A DNA stretch of 64,000 bases from Nocardioides_C sp963700955 (GTDB taxonomy: Bacteria; Actinomycetota; Actinomycetes; Propionibacteriales; Nocardioidaceae), in contig CAVOZH010000003.1 in NCBI GenBank assembly GCA_963700955.1, forward strand, positions 1-64,000. Direction: 5' to 3'. This document shows, one piece after another, positions 35,075-43,320 of the stretch (the stretch's first letter is position 1; every line of letters begins with the position of its first letter). The notes under the pieces are model-generated. The model searched no databases, had not been told where the DNA came from, and was given only the letters and a program-made list of their open reading frames with translations. The position numbers and the translations under genes were made by a program.

Positions 35075-35965
35075 CTAGGCACTGCGGGTGGGACGGGACT
35101 GCCGGGCCGGGTCGCGCATCCAGTCCGGGCCGAGGTCGGAGAGCGAGTAGCCGAAGGGGTAGGTCCGCCGCGGGTCGTGGACGTACGGCTTGGACGCCTG
35201 TCGCGGAGGTACGACGAGCCGCAGGGCATGCGCGCGTACACGCAAGGCCCTGTCCAGCAGGGTCTTGAGCCAGCGTGGCTGGCGGGGGAGACCGAGCGCG
35301 ATCCGGAGCGGCTCGTCGAACATCGCGATGCTGACCCGCCGCATGACCGGTCGCACGAACGACGGGTACCAGTTCTCGACGATCCGCAGCGACGCCTCGG
35401 CGACCCGGCGGTTCTGCGGCGCGAACTCGAAGTGCTCGGCTTCGTAGCCGTCGAGGAGGCGTTCGTAGCCGTCGTAGCTGGTCGGGAGGTCCTTGATGCC
35501 CATCAGCTCGCCGAACCGCGTCGTCACACGACACATGGCCTCCACCTCGTGGGGGTGGAGGGGGCGCCAGCCGTAGGCGTCGATGAACCGTTTCGGGCCG
35601 ACGATCGTGGTGGCCAGCACGTAGCGGAACTCGTGGTTCGGGATGTCGTACTTGCCGTGGATCTGGTTGAGGTGGCGTATCGCCGCCCGGCCGCGCTCGG
35701 ACTCGAGGGTCTCGACGGTGGCTTCGTAACCGATCAGGATCGTGTCGTCGTACCGCTTCTGGCCGTGGTCCTCGAACTGGCGGGTGTGGTCGAGCAGGGT
35801 GCTGATCGAGGGGACGCCGTAGTCGCGCATGAACGCGATGGAGGTGCCCTGGACGTACTCCCACGGGAACTCGTACTGCGTGACGAGGCTGAAGATCTCG
35901 TCGAAGTCGGTGGCCGGATCGAGGCGCTCGATGCGGCGCAGGTTCGCGTGACGGCCGAAGACCAT
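35075..35965 (-). CDS. MpaB/Lcp-like oxygenase (PF09995), copy 3
   Basis: Intact protein of 296 aa of the oxygenase MpaB family (QYEFPWEYVQGTSIAFMRDYG, here cut to the family start; IPNHEFRYVLATTIVGPKRFI; PLHPHEVEAM). It is smaller than copy 2 and lacks a signal peptide. ATG 35965 is preceded by the TGACAG-N5-CTGT site at 36011-36027 and faces the MerR gene, so MerR control is likely. The acyl-CoA dehydrogenase remnant and the FAD gene follow in the same direction. A substrate cannot be read from sequence. Confidence 0.82.
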   Translation of the reverse strand: MVFGRHANLRRIERLDPATDFDEIFSLVTQYEFPWEYVQGTSIAFMRDYGVPSISTLLDHTRQFEDHGQKRYDDTILIGYEATVETLESERGRAAIRHLNQIHGKYDIPNHEFRYVLATTIVGPKRFIDAYGWRPLHPHEVEAMCRVTTRFGELMGIKDLPTSYDGYERLLDGYEAEHFEFAPQNRRVAEASLRIVENWYPSFVRPVMRRVSIAMFDEPLRIALGLPRQPRWLKTLLDRALRVRAHALRLVVPPRQASKPYVHDPRRTYPFGYSLSDLGPDWMRDPARQSRPTRSA

Positions 35966-36010
35966 GGTTCAGGACCTCACATCGCGACTCGGGAACTTAC
36001 AAAACCACTG

Positions 36011-36027
36011 TGACAGCAGAACTGTAA
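36011..36027. promoter_or_regulatory. TGACAG-N5-CTGT operator, site 1 (oxygenase copy 3 promoter)
   Basis: TGACAG-CAGAA-CTGTAA lies 46 bases upstream of the copy 3 oxygenase ATG. It matches sites 36066-36082 and 37219-37235. The shared inverted arms ACAG/CTGT and positions at promoters of one cluster point to one regulator, probably the adjacent MerR protein. Confidence 0.65.
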
Positions 36028-36065
36028 ACATGGCAAGGGTCTGACGGACGTTTGCAGTTCCAATG

Positions 36066-36082
36066 TGACAGTCATACTGTTA
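36066..36082. promoter_or_regulatory. TGACAG-N5-CTGT operator, site 2 (merR promoter)
   Basis: TGACAG-TCATA-CTGTTA contains the perfect inverted ACAGT-CAT-ACTGT. TTGCAG at 36052-36057 and TGTTAT at 36078-36083 would be -35 and -10 boxes separated by 20 bases. An overlong spacer with the operator inside it is the classical MerR-type promoter, which supports autoregulation. Confidence 0.65.
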
Positions 36083-36150
36083 TCGAAGTCAAGGGTGGTC
36101 GCCCGAGTCGTGCGCTGCCTGTCTTGCGAGCAGCACCTAGGGTGAGCAGC

Positions 36151-36876
36151 ATGAGCGTGCAGGAAGAGAGCGGGGAGCAGCTCTTCACCGTCGACGAGCT
36201 GGCTCTGGCAGTCGGGATGACGGTGCGGACCACCCGCTACTACGCGAGTCTGGGGTTGCTGCCACCCCCGGTACGTCGGGGACGGCTCGCGTACTACTCC
36301 ATCGTCCACCTCGCGCGCCTGGAGCTCATCCGCGCCCTGCAGGACCACGGGTTCACGCTGGCGGCCATCGAGCGCTACATGAAGCGCATCCCCCAGGACG
36401 CCTCCGTCGAGGACCTCGCGATGCAGCGGGCGATGCTCACCTCGTGGGCCCCCGGACCGCATGAGGAGCTCACGCGGCGCCAGCTGGAGAAGAGAGCCGG
36501 GCGCAAGCTCGGCGAGGATCAGCTCGAACGACTGGTGATGACCGGAGCCGTGGCGCAGACCTCCGGAGGCTCCTTCGAGGTGCTTCCGGCGTTCGACGTC
36601 GGCGTGCAGATGCTCGACATGGACATCCCGCTCGACAGCATCGTCGCCGCGAGCGAGGCCATCGCGAGGCACATGGACTCGCTGGCCGACGAGCTCACCG
36701 AGATCCTGCGCACGCGCGTCATCGAGCCGTACCGCAAGAACAAGTTCGCCGAGGTGGACGCCGCGAAGTTCGAGTCCACGATGTCCCGGCTCCGTCAGCT
36801 CACCCTCGAGGCGGTCGTGAGCGGTTTCCAGCGAGCGGCCAACCAGGTGATCAGCCGCTCGATGTCCAAGGAGTGA
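36151..36876 (+). CDS. MerR-family transcriptional regulator
   Basis: Regulator of 241 aa with an N-terminal MerR winged helix (FTVDELALAVGMTVRTTRYY; LPPPVRRGRLAYYS) and a helical C-terminal region without cysteine metal-binding motifs, so it probably senses an organic ligand. ATG 36151 is preferred; GTG 36142 is possible. It sits between oxygenase copies 3 and 4, each preceded by the same TGACAG-N5-CTGT site, and is itself preceded by one. It probably controls the surrounding catabolic genes. Confidence 0.88.
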   Translation: MSVQEESGEQLFTVDELALAVGMTVRTTRYYASLGLLPPPVRRGRLAYYSIVHLARLELIRALQDHGFTLAAIERYMKRIPQDASVEDLAMQRAMLTSWAPGPHEELTRRQLEKRAGRKLGEDQLERLVMTGAVAQTSGGSFEVLPAFDVGVQMLDMDIPLDSIVAASEAIARHMDSLADELTEILRTRVIEPYRKNKFAEVDAAKFESTMSRLRQLTLEAVVSGFQRAANQVISRSMSKE

Positions 36877-37236
36877 CGCCGGGTCGCACCAGGCGGCGCC
36901 CGAGGCGGATCCGGATCCGCATATCGGCCAGGCAGGCGTTGTAGGGAACCTGCGCAGCGGTCCCGGAAGTGCGCAGACTGCCCGCGCGACCACGCCCATC
37001 AGCCGGTTCCACCAGTGCTGCTGCTTCCGGCTCCACGGGAGCCGCATCTCCTCGCGGAACCGTTCGGGCAGGAACCCGGTGGTGACGAAGAGGCTCAGGC
37101 GGCCGAACAGCTGCGGGAAGGGCGAGGGCAGGAACCGCACCATGGCGATATCGGTCGGGTGCCGGCGGATCGTGTCGTCGATGCGGACCGGTGAAGCGCC
37201 CTTCGTGTCGACCTGAGTTGACAGCAACACTGTCAC
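36851..37236 (-). pseudogene. MpaB/Lcp-like oxygenase remnant (PF09995), copy 4
   Basis: Only the C-terminal ~105 residues of a PF09995 protein remain (FLPERFREEMRLPWSRKQQH), joined directly to a promoter-like 5' end. Near 36950 the frame shifts by one missing base; the true end, YNACLADMRIRIRLGRRL, continues in the neighbouring frame to the stop at 36851. The operator at 37219-37235 overlaps the first open codons, so an internal deletion has fused promoter to gene tail. The remnant overlaps the merR end by 26 bases. Confidence 0.75.
37219..37235. promoter_or_regulatory. TGACAG-N5-CTGT operator, site 3 (upstream of oxygenase remnant)
   Basis: TGACAG-CAACA-CTGTCA is the most perfect of the three sites (6-base arms). 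It has kept its sequence although the gene behind it is mostly deleted, which argues that the element itself is the regulatory target rather than coding sequence. Confidence 0.65.
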
Positions 37237-37293
37237 CGACGCGAGGCCATGACCACCGCGACCGCCAGGACCCGCCGCCGGTCGGCGGCGAGC

Positions 37294-39150
37294 TCAGGCG
37301 TACAGGCGGTCGAGGACGTCGGAGTACTTCGCGTGCACGACTCGCCGCTTGAGCTTGAGCGTGGGGGTGAGCTCCTCGCTCTCGGCTGTCCACTCCACGG
37401 GGAGCAGCTCGAACTTCTTGACCTGCTCGGGGCGGGAGAGCCGCTCGTTGGCGGCATCGACCGACTGCTGCACCATCGCGAGGATCGTCGGGTTCTGCGC
37501 CAGGTCGGCCAGGTCGGTGAACTCGATGCCGTGCTTCCGGGCGACCAGCGGGGCGATCTCGCCGTCGAGGGTGAGCACCGCGACGCAGTACGGCCGGCTC
37601 TCCCCGAACACCAGCGCGTGGCCGACGAGCGGGCTCTCCTTGAGGAGGTTCTCGATGTTCGACGGCGCGATGTTCTTGCCGGCGGAGGTGATGATCATCT
37701 CCTTCTTCCGGTCCACGATGTAGAAGAAGCCGTCCTCGTCGAGCTTCGCGATGTCGCCGGTGTGCAGCCAGCCGTCCTCGTCGATGAGCGCCCTGGTGGC
37801 GTCCTCCTGCTTGAAGTAGCCCGGCGTGGTCACGGGGCCGCGGACCAGGATCTCGTCGTCCTCGCCGAGGCTGACCTCCACGCCGGCGATCGCCCTGCCC
37901 ACGCTGCCGAGCCGGAAGCTGTCGGGACCGTTCGCGGTCACCACCGCGCTGGTCTCGGTCATGCCGTAGACGTCGTAGATCTCCAGGCCGAGACCTGCGA
38001 AGAACCGGGTGACCTCCACAGGCATGGGCGCGGCCGCGCTGGCCGCCCACTCCACCCGGTCGAGGCCGAGCAGGGCACGGATCGGCCCGAGAACGGCGGC
38101 GTCGACGGCAGCGAACTGCTCGGCGAGCTCCGGTGAGGTCTGCTGGCCGGTCTGCCGCGACTCGACGTAGCGCAGCCCGATCGACATCGCGTTCTCGATC
38201 GCGGCCCTCTTCGCCTCGTCGGTCTCCGCGGCGAGCAGGCCGGAGACGCCGGTGCGGATCTTCTCCCACACCCGGGGGACGCCGAAGAACCGCGTCGGGT
38301 GGACCTCGCCGAGGGCGCCCACGAGCTGTGCGGGGTCACCGATCAGGTGCACGTGTGAGCCCTGGAACTGGGGGATGTAGATGCCGAGCATGCGCTCCGC
38401 GATGTGCGCGAAGGGCAGGTAGGAGACGCCCGTGCCGGGCTCGTGCATCTTGCTGGTCTCGATCGAGCTCTCGGTCTCGAACAGGATGTTGCGGTGGGTC
38501 AGCACCACGCCCTTCGGGTTCCCGGTGGTCCCGGACGTGTACAGGATCGTCAGTGCGTCGTCGGGCGCGACCGATCGCCACAGCTCGTCGTACGTCGTCG
38601 GATCGACCGCGCGTGCCTCGCGTCCGCGAGCGAGCAGGTCGTCCCAGCTGAGCGCGGGGTCGTCCTCGTCGGCGAGGGCTGGGTCGATGACCACGACGGC
38701 CTTGATGCTCGGCGTCTCCGCCAGCGCCTTGCGCCAGCGGCTGAGCTGGTCGGCACCCTCGAGTACGACGACGGTCGGCTCGGCGTTGCCTGCGACGTAC
38801 GCCACCTGCTCCGGCGCGAGCGTGGCGTAGATCGTCATCGGGGTCCCGCCGGCGTGGACGGCCGCGATGTCGGCGAGCACGTGCTCGGTGCGGTTGGTCG
38901 CCATGATCGCCAACGTGTCTCCAGGAGCAAGGCCGACCTGCGCCAGCCCGGCGGCGAGGTCGAGCGCTCGCTCACGCACCTCCGACCAGGTCAGCGTCCG
39001 CCAGCCCGGCTGACCCTCGGGGATGCCGACCTTGTCCGAGTAGGCAGGCTCGTCACCTCGCTCCGCCACGGTGCTCTCGAGGCGGGTGCAGAAGGTCGCT
39101 CCCGCAACCCGCTCCTCGATCTGCAAGCGCTGCTCCTGAACCTGGTCCAT
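37294..39150 (-). CDS. Long-chain acyl-CoA synthetase (AMP-forming), FadD15-like
   Basis: Adenylate-forming ligase of 618 aa that activates fatty or isoprenoid acids to CoA thioesters. The AMP-binding P-loop is ILYTSGTTGNPKG, followed by YGMTET and the hinge region GDIAKLDEDGFFYIVDRKKE. Its C-terminal Lys lies in TPTLKLKRR. Length and motifs indicate an intact enzyme. The gene is upstream of, and parallel to, the copy 4 oxygenase remnant with 57 bases between. In this cluster it could feed acids from aldehyde oxidation into beta-oxidation; it could equally be a general fatty-acid activator. Confidence 0.93.
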   Translation of the reverse strand: MDQVQEQRLQIEERVAGATFCTRLESTVAERGDEPAYSDKVGIPEGQPGWRTLTWSEVRERALDLAAGLAQVGLAPGDTLAIMATNRTEHVLADIAAVHAGGTPMTIYATLAPEQVAYVAGNAEPTVVVLEGADQLSRWRKALAETPSIKAVVVIDPALADEDDPALSWDDLLARGREARAVDPTTYDELWRSVAPDDALTILYTSGTTGNPKGVVLTHRNILFETESSIETSKMHEPGTGVSYLPFAHIAERMLGIYIPQFQGSHVHLIGDPAQLVGALGEVHPTRFFGVPRVWEKIRTGVSGLLAAETDEAKRAAIENAMSIGLRYVESRQTGQQTSPELAEQFAAVDAAVLGPIRALLGLDRVEWAASAAAPMPVEVTRFFAGLGLEIYDVYGMTETSAVVTANGPDSFRLGSVGRAIAGVEVSLGEDDEILVRGPVTTPGYFKQEDATRALIDEDGWLHTGDIAKLDEDGFFYIVDRKKEMIITSAGKNIAPSNIENLLKESPLVGHALVFGESRPYCVAVLTLDGEIAPLVARKHGIEFTDLADLAQNPTILAMVQQSVDAANERLSRPEQVKKFELLPVEWTAESEELTPTLKLKRRVVHAKYSDVLDRLYA

Positions 39151-39425
39151 GGCCGTCTCCTCTGCTGCTGCGGGCGAAGGGGTACAGCATGACGTGGAAG
39201 TCGTCCGCGCGGGAGGGGTTGGTGGTCGCAGGATCGGATACCAGAGGTCAGATACGCACTCCGATCACCATGAGATGGCGGTACCCGCGCGGCCAGGCTG
39301 ACAGCGCGGGCACGGATCGAGCTGGGGGAATGACGCGGCTCGGCGCGCAGCCGGTCGGGCTCGTCCTTGGTGGTCCCGTGGCCCCAGCCCGAGGGGCGTG
39401 CGGGTGCGCATGCCAGGGTGGCGGC

Positions 39426-40346
39426 ATGAGTGACTCAGGCGCCGACCGGCCTCCCGTCGTTGTAGTCACCGGAGCGAACGGCTTCGTGGGCTCTCGTATC
39501 TGCGCGGCGCTGGTCGATGGGGGCGCGACTGTGCTCGCGGTCGTACGGCGCCCCGGTATCGCCCCGGCACTCGCGGGCGTCGAGGAGCGGGTTGGCGACT
39601 TCCACGACCCTGATCTCGCAGCAGCCGTGGTCCAAGGCGCCAGCGCGGTCGTCACGACGGTCCACCCGATGGGAACCGACCGCGAGACCCAGCACCGGAT
39701 CGCGGTGGAGGGCACGCCGGTCCTGGCCCGGGCCGCCCGCGCCGCGGGCGTCCCGCGCCTGGTTCACATCTCCACGGCGGCCGTCTACGACCGGTCACCC
39801 GGAGTCGGTGACGTGGACGAGGCATCGCCGCTGGTCGCGGACGACGCCAACGACTACGCCGTGACCAAGCGGGACACCGATGCCGCGCTGGGCGAGGTCG
39901 ACGGGCTCACCCGCGTCATCCTCCGTCCGCCGGCGATTCTCGGCGCCGGCGAGAGCTCGATCTGGAACTCGCTTCGGCCGGCCCAGATCCGCGACGACGA
40001 GAAGGCCCGTCATGCCGTCCCTGGACAGAGCTTCGTCTGGGTCCACGTCGATGACCTCGCGGCCCTCGCCGCGGAGGTGGCGTCGGGCCGGGTCGCGGGG
40101 TCGACGGACCCCGGGAAGGGACCGGTCGAGGGAGCCTGCACCGTCGTCAACGTCGCAGCGGGCCCGGCCACGGCCCGTGACTACTACGAGACGGTCACCG
40201 GAGCTCTCGGCGTTGAGCCGGTCTGGGACGATGCTCCTGCGTGGACCGGGCGCATCTTGGCCGAGCGCGCGCACGGGTGGGGTTGGGCCCCGACCGTGGA
40301 CCTCACTCGGGCACTGGCAGAGATCGACGAGGGACTGCGCACCTGA
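39426..40346 (+). CDS. NAD-dependent epimerase/dehydratase-family protein
   Basis: Extended short-chain dehydrogenase of 306 aa. The Rossmann motif is VTGANGFVGSRI, the active-site pair appears as YAVTK, and the serine region as VHISTAAVYD. It acts on an unknown nucleotide sugar or carbonyl substrate. ATG 39426 matches the family start; upstream open sequence lacks similarity. It stands alone and diverges from fadD. The 275 bases upstream hold no other feature that I can identify. Confidence 0.85.
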   Translation: MSDSGADRPPVVVVTGANGFVGSRICAALVDGGATVLAVVRRPGIAPALAGVEERVGDFHDPDLAAAVVQGASAVVTTVHPMGTDRETQHRIAVEGTPVLARAARAAGVPRLVHISTAAVYDRSPGVGDVDEASPLVADDANDYAVTKRDTDAALGEVDGLTRVILRPPAILGAGESSIWNSLRPAQIRDDEKARHAVPGQSFVWVHVDDLAALAAEVASGRVAGSTDPGKGPVEGACTVVNVAAGPATARDYYETVTGALGVEPVWDDAPAWTGRILAERAHGWGWAPTVDLTRALAEIDEGLRT

Positions 40347-40394
40347 CCTGCCTCCGGGAATCGCGGCAGGTGCGCGCCGGGCGAAGTGGCGTCG

Positions 40395-40516
40395 TCAAGA
40401 CAGGCCCGGATCCGGGTGGTCTACCAAGAACTTACGGGCGACATCGTCGTGGATGAGCCCTTGGTCGAGTAGCCATTCGACCATTCGACGCTTGGCGCGA
40501 GCGTCACGGAAGTTCC
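40395..40516 (-). pseudogene. Short coding remnant of unknown family
   Basis: A short frame reads as plausible protein (AKRRMVEWLLDQGLIHDDVA) and ends at a TGA at 40395. It starts abruptly beside the sigma-factor stop codon, without a start codon or ribosome site. It looks like the C-terminal tail of a lost gene. I do not recognise the family. Confidence 0.35.
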
Positions 40517-40518
40517 GG

Positions 40519-41442
40519 TCAATCCGTGGGCCGGCGAGCCTGGTTCGCCTCGCGGATGACTGCCCAGGCGTCCGCCACCGGACCCACGTGCCCGAGCTTG
40601 TCGGGGTTGATCACCGAGCGGATCGCCTGGATCTGTCCGTCGAGGATGTCGAGCGTCCAGGTATTGAGCACCTTGCCGTTCCGGTCGCGGAAGACAGCGC
40701 CCGGCTGGCCGTTCACCTCGTGCGGCTCCAGCACGCCGCCGATCCGGACGAATGGCGGGGCGATCGCGGCGAGCAGCCGGGCCACGTTCTCGGCGCCAAC
40801 GATGCTCCTGGCCCACTGCGGGGCCTTGCCGCCGCCGTCCCCGACCATCTGAACATCGGCGGCGAGGAGCTCCCGCAGCCCATCGACGTCGCCTTCCCTG
40901 AAGGCGTCGAAGAATCGGTTGGCGAGTTCCTCGCGCTCCCGCCGGTCGGCCTCGAACCGGGGACGTCCCGCGTCCATGTGGCGCCGGGCCCGCACCGCCA
41001 GCTGGCGGCACGCCGTCTCCGTCCGCCCCACCGCCGACGCGATCTCGGGGAAGCCGAACCCGAACACCTCCCGCAGCACGAAGACCGCCCGCTCGAGCGG
41101 GCCGAGCCGCTCGAGCAACAAGAGGGCCGCCATCGACACCGAGTCGGCCAGCTCCGCCGACCGCGCCGGGTCCTCGTAGGGGTCGGTGAGCAGCGGCTCG
41201 GGGAACCACGGCCCGACGTACTCCTCTCGTCGGACGCGGGCCGAGCGCAGCACGTCGATCGAGATCCGGGTGACCACGGCCGAGAGGAAGGCCTTGGTCG
41301 ACGTGGGTGCCGTCGGGGAGGTCTCGTAGCGCAGCCAGGTTTCCTGGACCGCGTCCTCTGCTTCGCCCACGCTGCCGAGGATCCGGTAGGCGATCGCGAA
41401 CAGCAGCGGTCGCAGCTCCTCGAACTCCTCGATCCGGGTCAC
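40519..41442 (-). CDS. ECF41-group RNA polymerase sigma factor
   Basis: Sigma factor of 307 aa. Region 2 (LFAIAYRILGSVGEAEDAVQ) and region 4 (GFPEIASAVGRTETACRQL) are followed by a SnoaL-like C-terminal extension. The three ECF41 marker motifs are present: WFPEP at 79-83 (usual WLPEP), DGGGK at 202-206 and NPDKL at 279-283. In this group the extension replaces an anti-sigma factor and tunes activity. GTG 41442 overlaps the epimerase stop by four bases, so the two are translationally coupled. An ECF41-type promoter precedes the operon. ECF41 genes usually accompany an oxidoreductase or epimerase gene, as here. Confidence 0.93.
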   Translation of the reverse strand: MTRIEEFEELRPLLFAIAYRILGSVGEAEDAVQETWLRYETSPTAPTSTKAFLSAVVTRISIDVLRSARVRREEYVGPWFPEPLLTDPYEDPARSAELADSVSMAALLLLERLGPLERAVFVLREVFGFGFPEIASAVGRTETACRQLAVRARRHMDAGRPRFEADRREREELANRFFDAFREGDVDGLRELLAADVQMVGDGGGKAPQWARSIVGAENVARLLAAIAPPFVRIGGVLEPHEVNGQPGAVFRDRNGKVLNTWTLDILDGQIQAIRSVINPDKLGHVGPVADAWAVIREANQARRPTD

Positions 41443-42371
41443 GCCAACCCTTCCTTGAAGCCCTGGCGCCACGAGGGGTAGCACAACTCCCAGCCGAGCT
41501 CCCGCTTGGCCTTGGCGTTGGAGAATCCGCGCCCCTCGGTCATCATCGTCACCGCCACTTCCCCGGCCAGCAGCCGGGCCAGCCACTTGGGGGCCCGCAT
41601 CGGTGGCTTCGCGCCCGCGCACGCTGCCAGGTAGGGCAGCCACTCGCTGGCCGGCGCCGGTTCGTCGTCGACGATGTTGAACACACCCCTCGCCTTTTGC
41701 TCCACAGCCAGGACGGTAGCGCTCGCCGCGTCGTCGAGATGCACCCACGAGCAGTAGCCGGTACCACCCCCGACGAGCGGGAACTGCCGCTTGCGCACGA
41801 GCTCGACCTGGTCGTCGGTGGCGCCCGGCCCGTAGAGACCGCCGTATCGCAGGGCCGCGCCACCAGCCTTGACGGCCACGTCCTCGACGTGGCGGATCGC
41901 CTCCATCCCAGGGCGCGCCACCGTCCCCGTCTCCGGGTCGAGCGGGTCCTCCTCGGTCTTCACCCATCCGCCCTGGCGGATGCCGTTCCAGCTGGCGTAG
42001 CTCTGCGCGACGAAGTGGGACACGCCGGTCGCCTCGGCCGCGGCCAGCAGGTGATCCGTCCCCTCGGTGCGCAGCCGATTGGTGGTGGCGAACCACCGAT
42101 CGATGTGCTTCATATCCGGCTTGCCGGCGTGCGCCGCGGAAATTGCGGTCATCTGGTGCACGATCGCGTCCGGCCGGGCCGACGCCACCGCCTCACCGAC
42201 GGACGCCGCATCCAGCCCGTCCATCACGACGCCGTCTGCGCCCAGCCGCGCCAGCAAGTTCAGCTTGTCCTGGTTCGTCGTCGTAGCCGTCACCTGGTGG
42301 CCCCGGGCCACGAGCTGCGGCACCAGCCGCCGCCCCAGGACCCCGGTCCCGCCTGCCACGAACACCCGCAT
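41439..42371 (-). CDS. NAD-dependent epimerase, ECF41-linked
   Basis: Extended SDR of 310 aa with the Rossmann motif VFVAGGTGVLGRRLV and YASWNGIR later in place of the classical YxxxK. It belongs to the group of oxidoreductases repeatedly found beside ECF41 sigma factors (the so-called COE partners). ATG 42371 has AGGAAGG at eight bases; ATG 42377 is too close. The transcript should begin a few tens of bases upstream from the TGTCACA-N16-CGTC promoter. The substrate is unknown. Confidence 0.88.
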   Translation of the reverse strand: MRVFVAGGTGVLGRRLVPQLVARGHQVTATTTNQDKLNLLARLGADGVVMDGLDAASVGEAVASARPDAIVHQMTAISAAHAGKPDMKHIDRWFATTNRLRTEGTDHLLAAAEATGVSHFVAQSYASWNGIRQGGWVKTEEDPLDPETGTVARPGMEAIRHVEDVAVKAGGAALRYGGLYGPGATDDQVELVRKRQFPLVGGGTGYCSWVHLDDAASATVLAVEQKARGVFNIVDDEPAPASEWLPYLAACAGAKPPMRAPKWLARLLAGEVAVTMMTEGRGFSNAKAKRELGWELCYPSWRQGFKEGLA

Positions 42372-42412
42372 GGCCATCACCTTCCTGATTCCAAAGCTGT
42401 CCTGAAACCTGA

Positions 42413-42439
42413 GACGAGACAGCCCGGCCGTCTGTGACA
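42413..42439 (-). promoter_or_regulatory. ECF41-type promoter TGTCACA-N16-CGTC
   Basis: On the minus strand, TGTCACA (42433-42439) is followed by exactly 16 bases and CGTC (42413-42416), the published ECF41 target consensus. It lies about 42 bases before the epimerase start, so the sigma factor should drive its own operon. Confidence 0.85.
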
Positions 42440-42620
42440 TGGAGGGAAGGCAGCTGGGAGAAGATCGCCGGCGGCTGTTGGTCGGTGCGCCCGGAGCCTC
42501 ATGAAGTGGGTTCGTTCCACGTTGCCGGCGCATCTCCCTTGTCTCTGCCCGCCTGACTCCGTGGGGCGCGCCTCTGCGTCGGCTCTTCATTTCCCAGGGC
42601 GGCAAAGCGGGGGCATCTGA

Positions 42621-43109
42621 TCAGGCCGCTGCCGGAGTTTCAGAGAGGAGGCGGCGTACGGCGGCCCGTGACACGAGCAGGGCGACAACGAGCAAGGTCA
42701 CGGGTATGAATCCGCCCAGGCTCACAGCGTCGCCGAAGACGAGGTCGACCAGTTCGAGGACGACCAACTTGCTCCCGGCCGCGACCACCCACAACGACAG
42801 GGCGGCGGCGGCTTTGGCGCGCCTGGTTGTGGCGGCACGGAGCCTATCCATGACCTTGGTCTTGAGGACGATCACCATTTCCAGAGCGATCTTGAGCAGG
42901 ACTGCAGTCAGCAGCGAGAGGGTGAAGCCTTCGCTGATGACCGATGGGACGTACTCGATGGCGAGGTTGAGGACGACCACGTAGACGAAAAGGTCGATGA
43001 CGTCGGCCGGGCGGGCGCGGATCCACCGGCGGACTGGACCTCGTGGGGGACGAGGATCTGCGGAGGCTGCCTGCCCAGGCTCTGTTGTCACAGCACGATC
43101 TTCACGCAC
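42621..43109 (-). CDS. Small membrane protein of unknown function
   Basis: Protein of 162 aa with a basic proline-rich N-terminus, then four hydrophobic stretches (about residues 38-58, 62-82, 101-121 and 130-148) with positive loops. It resembles phosphate-starvation-inducible PsiE-type small membrane proteins in layout, but I cannot claim membership. GTG 43109 and GTG 43091 are both possible starts; neither has a good ribosome site. Confidence 0.65.
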   Translation of the reverse strand: MREDRAVTTEPGQAASADPRPPRGPVRRWIRARPADVIDLFVYVVVLNLAIEYVPSVISEGFTLSLLTAVLLKIALEMVIVLKTKVMDRLRAATTRRAKAAAALSLWVVAAGSKLVVLELVDLVFGDAVSLGGFIPVTLLVVALLVSRAAVRRLLSETPAAA

Positions 43110-43320
43110 CTCGCGCTCGAACCGCCTCGATCAGCTGGTTCCGCGGCCCGGGCACGACCTCAAAGTCAGTCTGTGGTTCGTCTCTGGGCGCACCCGTCGC
43201 GGCAGATCAGGGCCTCTGGAGCCAGTAAAGAAACTCGTAACCGCAGCGATGCTCAGCGCGTGTGTGCTCAGCGCGTGGAACGCACCAGATCCGGGCGTTT
43301 AGCAGGACGATCTGCAGGAC

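Noticed and set aside
43251..43290. Direct repeat of TGCTCAGCGCGTG near 43250
   Set aside because: Only two adjacent copies, no gene context or structure; probably a simple duplication.
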